This document shows, piece after piece, positions 16,014 through 23,887 of a stretch of 64,000 nt of DNA (its first letter is position 1; the number at the start of each line of letters is the position of its first letter). Below the pieces are notes generated by a model. That model ran no database searches, had not been told where the DNA came from, and saw only the letters and a list, made by a program, of their open reading frames with translations. Source of the stretch: Bacteroidales bacterium (GTDB lineage: Bacteria; Bacteroidota; Bacteroidia; Bacteroidales; Marinilabiliaceae); NCBI GenBank assembly GCA_024401395.1, contig JAKSLD010000008.1, forward strand, positions 1-64,000. The letters run 5' to 3'. The position numbers and the translations under genes were made by a program.

Positions 16014-17393
16014 ATGGCCGCTAAAACAAAAACCGTATATGTATGCCGCGAGTGTGGCGCCGAATCTCCTAAATGGATGGGGCGCTGCAATCAGTGTGGC
16101 GAATGGAATACTTTCACGGAGGAGCAGGTAGTCGTCTCCTCTAAATCTTCTTTTGCTGCTGGTGGCGCTGATGCCCCTACTTCTTCGGTCAATATCAAGC
16201 CTATGGTATTGTCTGATGTCGTCGTGGGAGAGGTTCAGCGCTCTTCAACCGCTAATGCCGAACTCGACCGTGTCTTGGGCGGTGGCATAGTGCCTGGCGC
16301 GCTTATCCTTATAGGTGGTGAGCCTGGTATCGGTAAGTCTACTCTTGTACTTCAGGTGGCTCTCACTCTTCCTGATAAACGGGTACTTTATATCTCTGGC
16401 GAGGAGAGCGCTCAGCAGATTAAGATTCGCGCCGAACGTATCTCTATGGCTAAAATGGATAATTGTCTGGTGGTAAGCGATACTAATATCGACCATATCC
16501 ACCAGCATATCAAAGCCGCTAATCCGGATATCGTGGTAATTGATTCTATCCAGACTGTTGAGACTGAACGTGTCGATAGCCTCCCGGGTAGTGTCTCTCA
16601 AATCCGTGAATGTACAGGCATCCTTATGCGTATAGCTAAGGAGCAGCACCTCCCTATAATTCTTATCGGTCATATCAATAAGGATGGCCAACTGGCTGGT
16701 CCGAAGGTCTTGGAGCACATGGTGGATGTTGTCCTCCAGTTTGAGGGCGACCGTAACCATATGTATAGAATTTTGCGAGGAATAAAGAACCGTTTTGGCT
16801 CTACTAATGAGATAGGTATATTCGAAATGCTGGGCGATGGCTTGCGTGAGGTCTCTAATCCTTCTGAAATGTTGCTCTCGGAGTGGGATGAGCAGTTGTC
16901 AGGTGTCGCTATTGCTGCCGCTATGGAGGGAGCACGACCGTTCCTCATCGAAATACAGGCTCTCGCAAGTTCTGCCGCCTATGGTACCCCGCAACGTTCT
17001 GCTACTGGCTTTGATGGGCGCCGTCTGAATATGCTTCTGGCTGTCCTCGAGAAGCGCGCAGGCTTCAAATTGGCTACGAAGGATGTGTTCCTTAACGTAG
17101 CAGGGGGTATTCGCGTAGTAGATACTGCTGTAGATTTGGCCGTAGCAGCTAGTATTCTCTCTTCTAATACGGATATTACCATAAATCCTGGTATCTGCTT
17201 GGCTGGAGAAATAGGTCTTTCTGGCGAAATCCGACCGGTTACCCGCATCGAGCAGCGTATCTCAGAAGCAGCTAAACTAGGTTTTAAGCATATCGTAATT
17301 CCTAAGTTTTCTCGCCTCGACGTAAGTAAGTATGATATCGAGGTGCATCAGGTATCACGTCTCGATCAGGCATTCCGTTTGTTATTCCAGTAA
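16014..17393 (+). CDS. radA: DNA repair protein RadA
   Basis: RecA-related ATPase that drives branch migration in recombination repair; 459 aa, normal length. N-terminal zinc finger CRECGAESPKWMGRCNQCGEW-type (Cys pairs near residues 10/13 and 24/27), Walker A GEPGIGKST near 102, YISGEESAQQ, VIDSIQT (Walker B), the RadA signature KNRFGSTNEIG near 254-264, and a C-terminal Lon-protease-like domain lacking the protease dyad. Starts 19 bp after upp and is followed 8 bp later by nnr, so probably one transcript. Confidence 0.97.
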   Translation: MAAKTKTVYVCRECGAESPKWMGRCNQCGEWNTFTEEQVVVSSKSSFAAGGADAPTSSVNIKPMVLSDVVVGEVQRSSTANAELDRVLGGGIVPGALILIGGEPGIGKSTLVLQVALTLPDKRVLYISGEESAQQIKIRAERISMAKMDNCLVVSDTNIDHIHQHIKAANPDIVVIDSIQTVETERVDSLPGSVSQIRECTGILMRIAKEQHLPIILIGHINKDGQLAGPKVLEHMVDVVLQFEGDRNHMYRILRGIKNRFGSTNEIGIFEMLGDGLREVSNPSEMLLSEWDEQLSGVAIAAAMEGARPFLIEIQALASSAAYGTPQRSATGFDGRRLNMLLAVLEKRAGFKLATKDVFLNVAGGIRVVDTAVDLAVAASILSSNTDITINPGICLAGEIGLSGEIRPVTRIEQRISEAAKLGFKHIVIPKFSRLDVSKYDIEVHQVSRLDQAFRLLFQ

Positions 17394-17401
17394 TTACTCC
17401 T

Positions 17402-18877
17402 ATGCAGCCCATTCTTTCCCCACAGCAGATCAGAGAGGTGGATAATTTCACTTGCCAAAGTCAGGGTATATCGTCACTTCAACTGATGGACCGGGCGTGT
17501 AGGGCAATATTCGACTGGCTGACTTCTCGTTTCCCAGATTTGTCTCAGCGTAGGGTAGTGGTCTTGGCTGGTACGGGTGGCAATGGTGGCGACGCTCTCG
17601 GTGTCGCATGCGCTCTTGCCATGATTCATGCTGATGTCGAGGTGTACTTGTGGACCGATGGACATAGGTGTACTCCCGATAATCTGGCTATGCAGGCCAG
17701 AGCGGAGCAGCTTCGTTTGTCTCTTCACAAGGATGAGCTTCCTGGCAAGCCGGTATCTTCTGAGGATATTCTCCTTGATGGCTTGCTTGGTTTCGGCGCA
17801 AGGGGTGGTATAAATGCAGATTTGGCTGGATGTATAAATGCCTATAAGTCGGTAATAAGTATTGATCTGCCCTCTGGGGTGATGGCCGATGGCTCTTTCT
17901 TTCCTGCATCTGCAGTTCATGCTCACCATACTTTAGCTATACAACTTCCTAAATTGGCATATTTCCTCCCTGAGTGCGATGCTTGCATAGGACAACTTCA
18001 TTTCTTGAATATAGGTCTCGATACCTCTTGTCTTTCATCTTTGGGAGAGACTGACTATAAGATAATGTCTGATGACGCCATGGATTCGCCTCGTCCTCGT
18101 GCATGTTACAAGGGAACATTCGGACATGTGCTGTCCGTTACTGGTTCTGTAGGCATGATGGGGGCATCTGTTCTCTCTGTAAAAGCTGCTATGCGTAGTG
18201 GGGTAGGATTGCTGACCGCTGTCATCCCTGAGAAATGTACAGACATAATGCAGATATCTGTGCCCGAGGCTATGGTACAGTATCGTGAGGGGGTCTCTCT
18301 GTTCTTCTCTAAAGAACCTCGTAAGCCTTATACTATAGTCATAGGTTCGGGCTTGGCTAATGAAGAAAAGTCTGCTGATATCTTGATGGAGACTCTTGTC
18401 TATGCTCAAAAATTTAAGTTTCCTGTGGTGGTCGATGCCTCTTCTATTCACGACCTCAAGGCCATTCTTAATGTGCAGCCTTCTCTTCTTGAGGGTATAG
18501 TCATAACACCTCATGTCGGGGAGTTTGATGCTCTGGTAGGGCATTCTTCGTCTCACATCGAGCGGATAGCAAAGGCAAGGTCTTTTGCTAAGGAGCACAA
18601 CTGTGTAGTAGTGCTGAAGAATTTCCGTACTGCAGTAATATCAGCCGATGAGGTTATATTCTGTCCTTATGGCAACCCTGGCATGGCGACTGCTGGTTCT
18701 GGCGATGTCTTGGCGGGTATAATCGCAGGGACTATAGCATCAAACGAGTTCTCTATACCTCAAATCTGCAAGGCCGTAGCTCTCCACTCTAAAGCGGGCG
18801 ATACCGCTGCCCAAACAATAGGTGAAAGGGCCTTAATCGCCTCCGACATCATAGACGCCCTCAAACAGAGGTACTGA
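17402..18877 (+). CDS. nnr: Bifunctional NAD(P)HX epimerase/dehydratase
   Basis: Repairs hydrated NAD(P)H: the N-terminal YjeF_N epimerase (about residues 1-215; LAGTGGNGGDALGVA near 53-67, DGLLGFGARGG) interconverts S- and R-NAD(P)HX, and the C-terminal ribokinase-like dehydratase (about 230-490; SVTGSVGMMGASVLS, ITPHVGEF, GNPGMATAGSGDVLAG near 423-438) removes water with ADP/ATP. 491 aa, standard for the fused form. Codon third positions are less pyrimidine-biased than in genes at 3-16 kb, at the start of a composition transition. Confidence 0.96.
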   Translation: MQPILSPQQIREVDNFTCQSQGISSLQLMDRACRAIFDWLTSRFPDLSQRRVVVLAGTGGNGGDALGVACALAMIHADVEVYLWTDGHRCTPDNLAMQARAEQLRLSLHKDELPGKPVSSEDILLDGLLGFGARGGINADLAGCINAYKSVISIDLPSGVMADGSFFPASAVHAHHTLAIQLPKLAYFLPECDACIGQLHFLNIGLDTSCLSSLGETDYKIMSDDAMDSPRPRACYKGTFGHVLSVTGSVGMMGASVLSVKAAMRSGVGLLTAVIPEKCTDIMQISVPEAMVQYREGVSLFFSKEPRKPYTIVIGSGLANEEKSADILMETLVYAQKFKFPVVVDASSIHDLKAILNVQPSLLEGIVITPHVGEFDALVGHSSSHIERIAKARSFAKEHNCVVVLKNFRTAVISADEVIFCPYGNPGMATAGSGDVLAGIIAGTIASNEFSIPQICKAVALHSKAGDTAAQTIGERALIASDIIDALKQRY

Positions 18878-18914
18878 CATTTCCCTGTGAATCTCCGAGA
18901 TCAATAATCCCCGA

Positions 18915-18948
18915 AATCTGCGTGAGATATAAAACCCCAATCTGCGTG
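18915..18948 (+). repeat. Direct repeat AATCTGCGTG, two copies
   Basis: AATCTGCGTG occurs at 18915-18924 and 18939-18948, 24 bp apart, in the gap after nnr. No function assigned. Confidence 0.6.
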
Positions 18949-18970
18949 CGCTTCCCCCAAAAATAAAAAA

Positions 18971-19020
18971 ATCGCGCCAAATCGCGCCAAATCGGGACAA
19001 ATCGAGACAAATCGGGACAC
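18971..19020 (+). repeat. Five tandem 10-bp iteron-like repeats
   Basis: Five head-to-tail decamers with consensus ATCGsGmCAA (ATCGCGCCAA twice, then ATCGGGACAA, ATCGAGACAA, ATCGGGACAC). They lie between nnr and the duplicated surface genes, just upstream of two -7 boxes. They could be a binding array for a regulator or a replication-type iteron; nothing in the sequence decides. Confidence 0.8.
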
Positions 19021-19038
19021 CGTGGATTTTTGGTGTTG

Positions 19039-19078
19039 TATATTTGCGGCGTGAAGTTATTGTTGTTTATTATATTTG
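19039..19078 (+). promoter_or_regulatory. Two candidate -7 boxes upstream of the first T9SS gene
   Basis: TATATTTG at 19039-19046 and again at 19071-19078, 81 and 49 nt before the ATG. The second duplicated gene has a different upstream sequence, so the two copies are probably expressed differently. Confidence 0.55.
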
Positions 19079-19126
19079 CAACGAAGAATAATTACATTTG
19101 ATTTATCATAATTAAATAATACACCT

Positions 19127-19639
19127 ATGAAACATCGTTTCTTAAGTATGCTGGCTATGCTTGCAATGAGTGTAGCGGCGATGGCTGATGAAGTACCGGG
19201 GGTGACCGTAGAGTATGTAGATGCGGGCACAGCCTCGTATGTTCAGGCCATAAGCGCCATAGGGCGCATAGAGTTCAATGAAGGGAATGCTGTCATTGTG
19301 TTCAAGGACGAAGCAGCCGGGACGGAGAACCTTGGAGCTATTTCTGCTATCAAGAAGATTTCTTTTGGTGGTGTGAGTGAAGAGGATATTAACAAGGGGG
19401 AAACACCTACAGGCATTGTGGAGACAGAACAAAGGGTGAGTGTGACGGCATATCCGAATCCTGTGGCTGACCATGTGCATGTAGATGGCGTAGCCGAGGG
19501 ACAAGTGATACGCCTCTTCTCGTCGGACGGCCGTCTGATGTTCGTCGGACAGCAGTCTGATATAGATATGTCGGGCATGGCTAATGGTATATACCTTTTG
19601 CAGGTAGGTAAGGAGGTAATCAAGGTTATCAAGAAATAA
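19127..19639 (+). CDS. Small secreted protein with T9SS type A sorting domain, copy A
   Basis: 170 aa. Signal peptide MKHRFLSMLAMLAMSVAAMA. Residues ~25-85 hold two SAIxxIxF-like strands (ISAIGRIEF, ISAIKKISF) seen in Bacteroidetes surface proteins. Residues ~103-170 are a type IX secretion C-terminal sorting domain: SVTAYPNPVADHVHV, a beta-rich core with RLFSSDGRLMF, then MANGIYLLQVGKEVIKVIKK. T9SS cargo is exported through the outer membrane and usually anchored there. Protein sequence is identical to copy B at 21626; at DNA level only about three bases differ, all near the 3' end. A FISUMP surface protein follows each copy, hinting that the two work together. Confidence 0.85.
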   Translation: MKHRFLSMLAMLAMSVAAMADEVPGVTVEYVDAGTASYVQAISAIGRIEFNEGNAVIVFKDEAAGTENLGAISAIKKISFGGVSEEDINKGETPTGIVETEQRVSVTAYPNPVADHVHVDGVAEGQVIRLFSSDGRLMFVGQQSDIDMSGMANGIYLLQVGKEVIKVIKK

Positions 19640-19651
19640 AGACCAATCGGC

Positions 19652-19784
19652 GTAGAGACGGTGTGTACACCGTCTTTTGCAAAACATATTGACATCACGT
19701 TAATTTAAGACTGTGTGTACACCGTCTCATGCAAAATGTGGTTGATGCCAATGATATAAAAGACGGTGTGCACACCGTCTCTAC
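19652..19784 (+). repeat. Three palindromic GACGGTGTGTACACCGTC units
   Basis: Hairpin units at 19652-19674, 19708-19727 and 19761-19784, each with arms ACGGTGT/ACACCGT, the outer ones extended to GTAGAGACGG or CCGTCTCTAC. They fill the gap between the T9SS gene and the FISUMP gene and recur in three other gaps of this duplication. Confidence 0.85.
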
Positions 19785-19819
19785 GGAAGAATGTAAAAAC
19801 AATAAAACACGAAAATAAC

Positions 19820-21187
19820 ATGACGAGATTTTTTATTTCGGCGCTAGCCCTCTTGGGTATGGGTACAATGGCGAGCGCGCAGTTTAGTGTATATAAGGAT
19901 GGCAAAGTGGTATTTACCATGCCAGAAACGCCAGACTATGTAGATTTTACATATAATAAGCCAATCACAGGCAAAGATAACGGACACGACTGGGTAGACC
20001 TTGGTCTCTCTGTTAAATGGGCAACGATGAATGTAGGCGCCAACGCTCCTCAGGAGTATGGTTCATACATAGCGTGGGGAGAGACAGAGACCAAGGAGAA
20101 CTATTCTTGGGACACATATAAGTATGGTGGCGAGTTTATTGGCGACAACAAGACCACCCTCGATTCAGAAGAAGATGCTGCTGCTGTCAACTGGGGTGGC
20201 GACTGGGTTATGCCGTCGCAGGCTGACTGGATGGAGATATATAATAACTGTACCTACGAGTGGACAACCCAGAACGGAGTGAACGGCTATCTCATCAAGG
20301 GTTCTAACGGCAACTCCATCTTCCTTCCTGCCGCTGGCTGTCGCAACAACGGCAACCTCTACAACAAGGGCTCTCACGGCTACTACTGGTCGTCGTCGCT
20401 CAGCGAGAGCAACTCGGACCACGGCCGTGGCCTGTACTTCGGCGAGGTCTTCTTCAGCCCTTGGTACGGCTACAACCGTTACTACGGCCAGTCGGTTCGC
20501 CCTGTGTGCCCTTCCGCCGGAAATACCAATGGTCATGTGGCCGTGGACCTTGGCCTGCCAAGCGGCAAGCTGTGGGCAGATTGCAATGTAGGCGCCAGCA
20601 CGCCGGAGGCCAGCGGCGACTACATAGCATGGGGCGAGACAGAGGCAAAGGAGTATTATGACTGGAGTACCTACAAGTACATGCAGAGTGGTAAGTCGGA
20701 GTGGTATTACATCAACAAGTATCAAGCAGATGACCATCAGCTTGACGGCGTATGGTACAAGGATGTAAAATACTATCAAGGCGACAAGAAGAGTATCCTT
20801 GAAGCCAAGGACGACGTGGCAACACAGTCGTGGGGCTCTGAATGGCGTATGCCTACGGCAGCCGAGTGGAAAGAGCTCTACAACAATACAACCCGGACTT
20901 GGACAGATGACTATGAGGGTACAGGCGTAAAGGGCTACATTCTCACCAGTACAAAGGTGGGTCATGAGGGAGCCTCTATCTTCCTTCCTGCCGCTGGCTG
21001 TCGCAACAACGGCAACCTCAACAACGAGGGCACGTACGGGTACTACTGGTCGTCGTCGCTCGACGAGAGCTACTCGTACGACGGCCGTAGCCTGAACTTC
21101 TTCGAGGGCTACTTCTGCCCTTGGTACGGCTACAGCCGTTACTACGGCCTGTCGGTTCGCCCTGTGTGCCCTTCCGCAGAACCGTAG
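19820..21187 (+). CDS. FISUMP surface protein with two variable domains, copy A
   Basis: 455 aa from ATG 19820 (MTRFFISALALLGMGTMASA signal peptide; an upstream in-frame ATG lies within a palindrome). After a YKDGKVVFTMP strand, two Fibrobacter-major-paralogous (FISUMP) domains follow: about residues 55-235 (VDLGLSVKWATMNVGA ... SVRPVCPSAG) and 237-453 (VDLGLPSGKLWADCNVGA ... SVRPVCPSAEP). Each has WGETE, a WGGDWVMP or WGSEWRMP segment, SIFLPAAG and a C-terminal WSSSL...R..L.F...SVRPV block that fits a C-type-lectin-like fold. That last block is hypervariable among the four domains in a retroelement-like pattern (see variable repeats). Probably displayed at the surface; ligand unknown. Confidence 0.85.
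   Translation: MTRFFISALALLGMGTMASAQFSVYKDGKVVFTMPETPDYVDFTYNKPITGKDNGHDWVDLGLSVKWATMNVGANAPQEYGSYIAWGETETKENYSWDTYKYGGEFIGDNKTTLDSEEDAAAVNWGGDWVMPSQADWMEIYNNCTYEWTTQNGVNGYLIKGSNGNSIFLPAAGCRNNGNLYNKGSHGYYWSSSLSESNSDHGRGLYFGEVFFSPWYGYNRYYGQSVRPVCPSAGNTNGHVAVDLGLPSGKLWADCNVGASTPEASGDYIAWGETEAKEYYDWSTYKYMQSGKSEWYYINKYQADDHQLDGVWYKDVKYYQGDKKSILEAKDDVATQSWGSEWRMPTAAEWKELYNNTTRTWTDDYEGTGVKGYILTSTKVGHEGASIFLPAAGCRNNGNLNNEGTYGYYWSSSLDESYSYDGRSLNFFEGYFCPWYGYSRYYGLSVRPVCPSAEP
20342..20512 (+). other. Putative DGR variable repeat A1
   Basis: 57 codons at the C-terminal end of domain 1. Aligned with A2, B1 and B2, the fixed frame is TCG-TCG-TCG-CTC, GAG, TCG, GGC-CGT, CTG, TTC, CCT and GTT-CGC-CCT; the variable codons between are NNC (here AGC, AGC, AAC, GAC, CAC, GGC, TAC, GGC, GTC, TTC, AGC, GGC, TAC, AAC). 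Confidence 0.75.
21002..21172 (+). other. Putative DGR variable repeat A2
   Basis: 57 codons at the end of domain 2 of the same protein. It differs from A1 at 17 amino-acid-changing or silent codons, nearly all by bases 1 and 2 only; exceptions are TCT/ACG and GGC/GGG. Variable codons in the core: GAC, AGC, TAC, TAC, GAC, AGC, AAC, TTC, GGC, TAC, TGC, GGC, TAC, AGC. Confidence 0.75.
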
Positions 21188-21308
21188 GTCGACGAAGTCA
21201 ATGATTTACCATGTCGCCCTTTGCGCCCTAAAAGGCCGTGCCGATTGCCCTCGGAGAGGGTGGGAGGCAGGGGCGGCAGGCAGAAATGAATAAAATCCAT
21301 GCATGAAT

Positions 21309-21388
21309 GTAGAGACGGTGTGTACACCGTCTTTTGTGAATCATGTTGACACCACGGTAATATAAGACGGTGTACACACCGTCTCTAC
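21309..21388 (+). repeat. Palindrome pair after FISUMP gene A
   Basis: Units at 21309-21332 and 21364-21388 face each other (GTAGAGACGG... and ...CCGTCTCTAC) around 31 bp. The rest of the gap to 21625 is unique sequence without a recognisable gene. Confidence 0.85.
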
Positions 21389-21625
21389 GCGGGATGCATG
21401 GATAAATTTTGATTTGTCCAAAAATGAGATGCTATGTCAGGGAATACGCCGCGCAATCTTCTTTATAATAATATGTACCGCATTCCATCTGAATGTATGG
21501 GAAGGGTAGCTTCTGGGTTTATATGAGCAATAAATGGCATTATGTCTACTGAACGCTAGTAATTTAGGAGATGCAATCTTGACAATAATAAATTCACATA
21601 ATATACATGATTAATAAATGATCTT

Positions 21626-22138
21626 ATGAAACATCGTTTCTTAAGTATGCTGGCTATGCTTGCAATGAGTGTAGCGGCGATGGCTGATGAAGTACCGGGG
21701 GTGACCGTAGAGTATGTAGATGCGGGCACAGCCTCGTATGTTCAGGCCATAAGCGCCATAGGGCGCATAGAGTTCAATGAAGGGAATGCTGTCATTGTGT
21801 TCAAGGACGAAGCAGCCGGGACGGAGAACCTTGGAGCTATTTCTGCTATCAAGAAGATTTCTTTTGGTGGTGTGAGTGAAGAGGATATTAACAAGGGGGA
21901 AACACCTACAGGCATTGTGGAGACAGAACAAAGGGTGAGTGTGACGGCATATCCGAATCCTGTGGCTGACCATGTGCATGTAGATGGCGTAGCCGAGGGA
22001 CAAGTGATACGCCTCTTCTCGTCGGACGGCCGTCTGATGTTCGTCGGACAGCAGTCTGATATCGATATGTCGGGCATGGCTAATGGTATATACCTTTTGC
22101 AGGTAGGCAAGGAGGTAATAAAGGTTATCAAGAAATAA
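21626..22138 (+). CDS. Small secreted protein with T9SS type A sorting domain, copy B
   Basis: 170 aa, identical in protein sequence to the gene at 19127: signal peptide, two SAIxxIxF strands and the T9SS sorting domain (TAYPNPVAD ... IYLLQVGKEVIKVIKK). The upstream 60 bp share no similarity with those of copy A, so the duplication boundary lies at the start codon. Near-perfect identity indicates a recent duplication or ongoing gene conversion. Confidence 0.85.
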   Translation: MKHRFLSMLAMLAMSVAAMADEVPGVTVEYVDAGTASYVQAISAIGRIEFNEGNAVIVFKDEAAGTENLGAISAIKKISFGGVSEEDINKGETPTGIVETEQRVSVTAYPNPVADHVHVDGVAEGQVIRLFSSDGRLMFVGQQSDIDMSGMANGIYLLQVGKEVIKVIKK

Positions 22139-22150
22139 TGACCAATCGGT

Positions 22151-22280
22151 GTAGAGACGGTGTGTACACCGTCTTTTGTAAAACATATTGACATCACGTT
22201 AATTTAAGACGGTGTACACACCGTTTCATGCGAAATGTGGTTGATACCAGGTTATAAGACGGTGTGCACACCGTCTCTAC
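22151..22280 (+). repeat. Three palindromic units in duplication B
   Basis: Units at 22151-22174, 22207-22226 and 22257-22280, matching those at 19652-19784; the third contains the perfect 18-bp palindrome GACGGTGTGCACACCGTC. Confidence 0.85.
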
Positions 22281-22315
22281 GGAAGAATGTAAAAACAATA
22301 AAACACGAAAATAAC

Positions 22316-23686
22316 ATGACGAGATTTTTTATTTCGGCGCTAGCCCTATTGGGTATGGGCGTTATGGCAACAGAGGCAAGCGCGCAGATGTATATTATAA
22401 AAGACGGGAAAGTCAAGGTTGCTCTCGATTATACACCAGATTATATCACTTTTGAGAATCCGATGCTCTGTGGTGGAGTTATAGGTGAGGCTGTTGACAT
22501 GGGCCTCTCTGTCAAGTGGTCGAGCGTCAACGTCGGTGCCTCATCTCCTGAACAAAGCGGCAACTACTACTCGTGGGGCGAGACAGAGACCAAGGAGGAC
22601 TATTTTCGGGCGACATACAAGCATGGTGGCACTTTCATCGGTGACAACAAGACCACCCTCGAAAAGGTCGACGATGTTGCTGCTGCCAATTGGGGCGGTG
22701 ACTGGGCAATGCCGTCGCAAGCCGACTGGGAGGAGATATATTTTAACTGCAGCCGCGAATGGACAACCCAGAACGGCGTTAACGGCTACAAGATTACGGG
22801 CTCTAACGGCAATACCATCTTCCTTCCTGCCGCAGGCTATCGCGAATACGGCAGCCTCTACGGCGAGGGCTCCGACGGCATCTACTGGTCGTCGTCGCTC
22901 AACGAGCTCCACTCGAGCCGCGGCCGTAACCTGGGCTTCGACTCGGACTACTTCGGCCCTTGGTACAGCGACAGCCGTTGCAAAGGGTACTCTGTTCGCC
23001 CTGTCTGCCCTTCCGCAGGGAATACCAATGGTCATGTGGCCGTGGACCTTGGCTTGCCAAGCGGCAAGCTGTGGGCAGAATGCAATGTAGGCGCCAGCAC
23101 GCCGGAGGCCAGCGGCGACTATTTTGCATGGGGCGAGACCGAGGCAAAGGAATATTATTACTGGAGTACCTATAAGTATATACAGAGTGGTAAGTCGAAG
23201 TGGTACTATATCAACAAGTATCAGGCAGAAGACCATCAGTTCGACGGCGTGTGGTACAAGGATGTGAAGTATTGCAACCAGGGCGACAAGAAGACAACGC
23301 TCGAGGCAAAGGACGACGTGGCAACACAGTCGTGGGGCTCAGAATGGCGTATTCCAACGGCAGCCGAGTGGGCAGAACTCTACAACAACACAACCCAGAC
23401 ATGGACCAATGACTACGAGGGCACAGGCGTAAAGGGCTATATCCTCACCTGCACAAAGGAGGGTTACGAGGGCGTCTCTATCTTCCTTCCTGCCGCTGGT
23501 TATCGCGACTACGGCAACCTCAGCCGCGGGGACGGCGGCTACTACTGGTCGTCGTCGCTCGACGAGGACAACTCGAGCTACGGCCGTTACCTGGACTTCA
23601 ACGAGGGCGGCTTCTACCCTTTGTACGGCTACGACCGTTACGGCGGCCAGTCGGTTCGCCCTGTGTGCCCTTCCGCAGAACCGTAG
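22316..23686 (+). CDS. FISUMP surface protein with two variable domains, copy B
   Basis: 456 aa from ATG 22316; the signal peptide is almost the same as in copy A (MTRFFISALALLGMG). The stretch after it differs (QMYIIKDGKVKVALDYTPD), then two FISUMP domains follow with the same landmarks (VDMGLSVKWSSVNVGA; VDLGLPSGKLWAECNVGA). Outside the variable blocks its domain 2 differs from copy A mostly at synonymous third positions (TAC/TAT, GTA/GTG, CAA/CAG). The variable blocks are B1 and B2. Together with the small T9SS protein it forms the second surface module. Confidence 0.85.
   Translation: MTRFFISALALLGMGVMATEASAQMYIIKDGKVKVALDYTPDYITFENPMLCGGVIGEAVDMGLSVKWSSVNVGASSPEQSGNYYSWGETETKEDYFRATYKHGGTFIGDNKTTLEKVDDVAAANWGGDWAMPSQADWEEIYFNCSREWTTQNGVNGYKITGSNGNTIFLPAAGYREYGSLYGEGSDGIYWSSSLNELHSSRGRNLGFDSDYFGPWYSDSRCKGYSVRPVCPSAGNTNGHVAVDLGLPSGKLWAECNVGASTPEASGDYFAWGETEAKEYYYWSTYKYIQSGKSKWYYINKYQAEDHQFDGVWYKDVKYCNQGDKKTTLEAKDDVATQSWGSEWRIPTAAEWAELYNNTTQTWTNDYEGTGVKGYILTCTKEGYEGVSIFLPAAGYRDYGNLSRGDGGYYWSSSLDEDNSSYGRYLDFNEGGFYPLYGYDRYGGQSVRPVCPSAEP
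22841..23011 (+). other. Putative DGR variable repeat B1
   Basis: 57 codons at the end of domain 1. Core variable codons: AAC, CTC, CAC, AGC, CGC, AAC, GGC, GAC, GAC, TAC, GGC, AGC, GAC, AGC, TGC. It is the most deviant copy, with GAA, TCG, AAA, GGG and TCT breaking the strict NNC rule. Confidence 0.7.
23504..23671 (+). other. Putative DGR variable repeat B2
   Basis: 56 codons at the end of domain 2, one codon shorter than the others in its 5' third. Core variable codons: GAC, GAC, AAC, AGC, TAC, TAC, GAC, AAC, GGC, GGC, TAC, GGC, TAC, GAC, TAC; a fixed TGG is TTG here. Confidence 0.7.
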
Positions 23687-23807
23687 GTCGACGAAGTCAA
23701 TGATTTACCATGTCGCCCTTTGCGCCCTAAAAGGCCGTGCCGATTGCCCTCGGAGAGGGTGGGAGGCAGGGGCGGCAGGCAGAAATGAATAAAATCCATG
23801 CATGAAT

Positions 23808-23887
23808 GTAGAGACGGTGTGTACACCGTCTTTTGTGAATCATGTTGACACCACGGTAATATAAGACGGTGTACACACTGTCTCTAC
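23808..23887 (+). repeat. Palindrome pair after FISUMP gene B
   Basis: Units at 23808-23831 and 23863-23887, copies of those at 21309-21388 with one base change (CACACTGT). Beyond them, 23910-24000 has no gene. Confidence 0.85.

Larger units (their letters stand above)
19127..21410 (+). repeat. Tandem duplication unit A
   Basis: First unit of a direct duplication with 2499-bp offset to unit B (21626-23909). Identity begins at the start codon of the small T9SS gene and ends just after the palindrome pair downstream of the FISUMP gene. The 5' gene, both intergenic regions and the 3' flank are nearly identical; the FISUMP coding region is diverged. Confidence 0.9.

Noticed and set aside
18971-19020. 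CRISPR array
   Set aside because: Ten-bp units without spacers and no cas genes; it is a simple tandem array.
19652-23887. Insertion sequence responsible for the duplication
   Set aside because: Palindromes are present but there is no transposase gene or consistent terminal inverted repeat around a coding unit.
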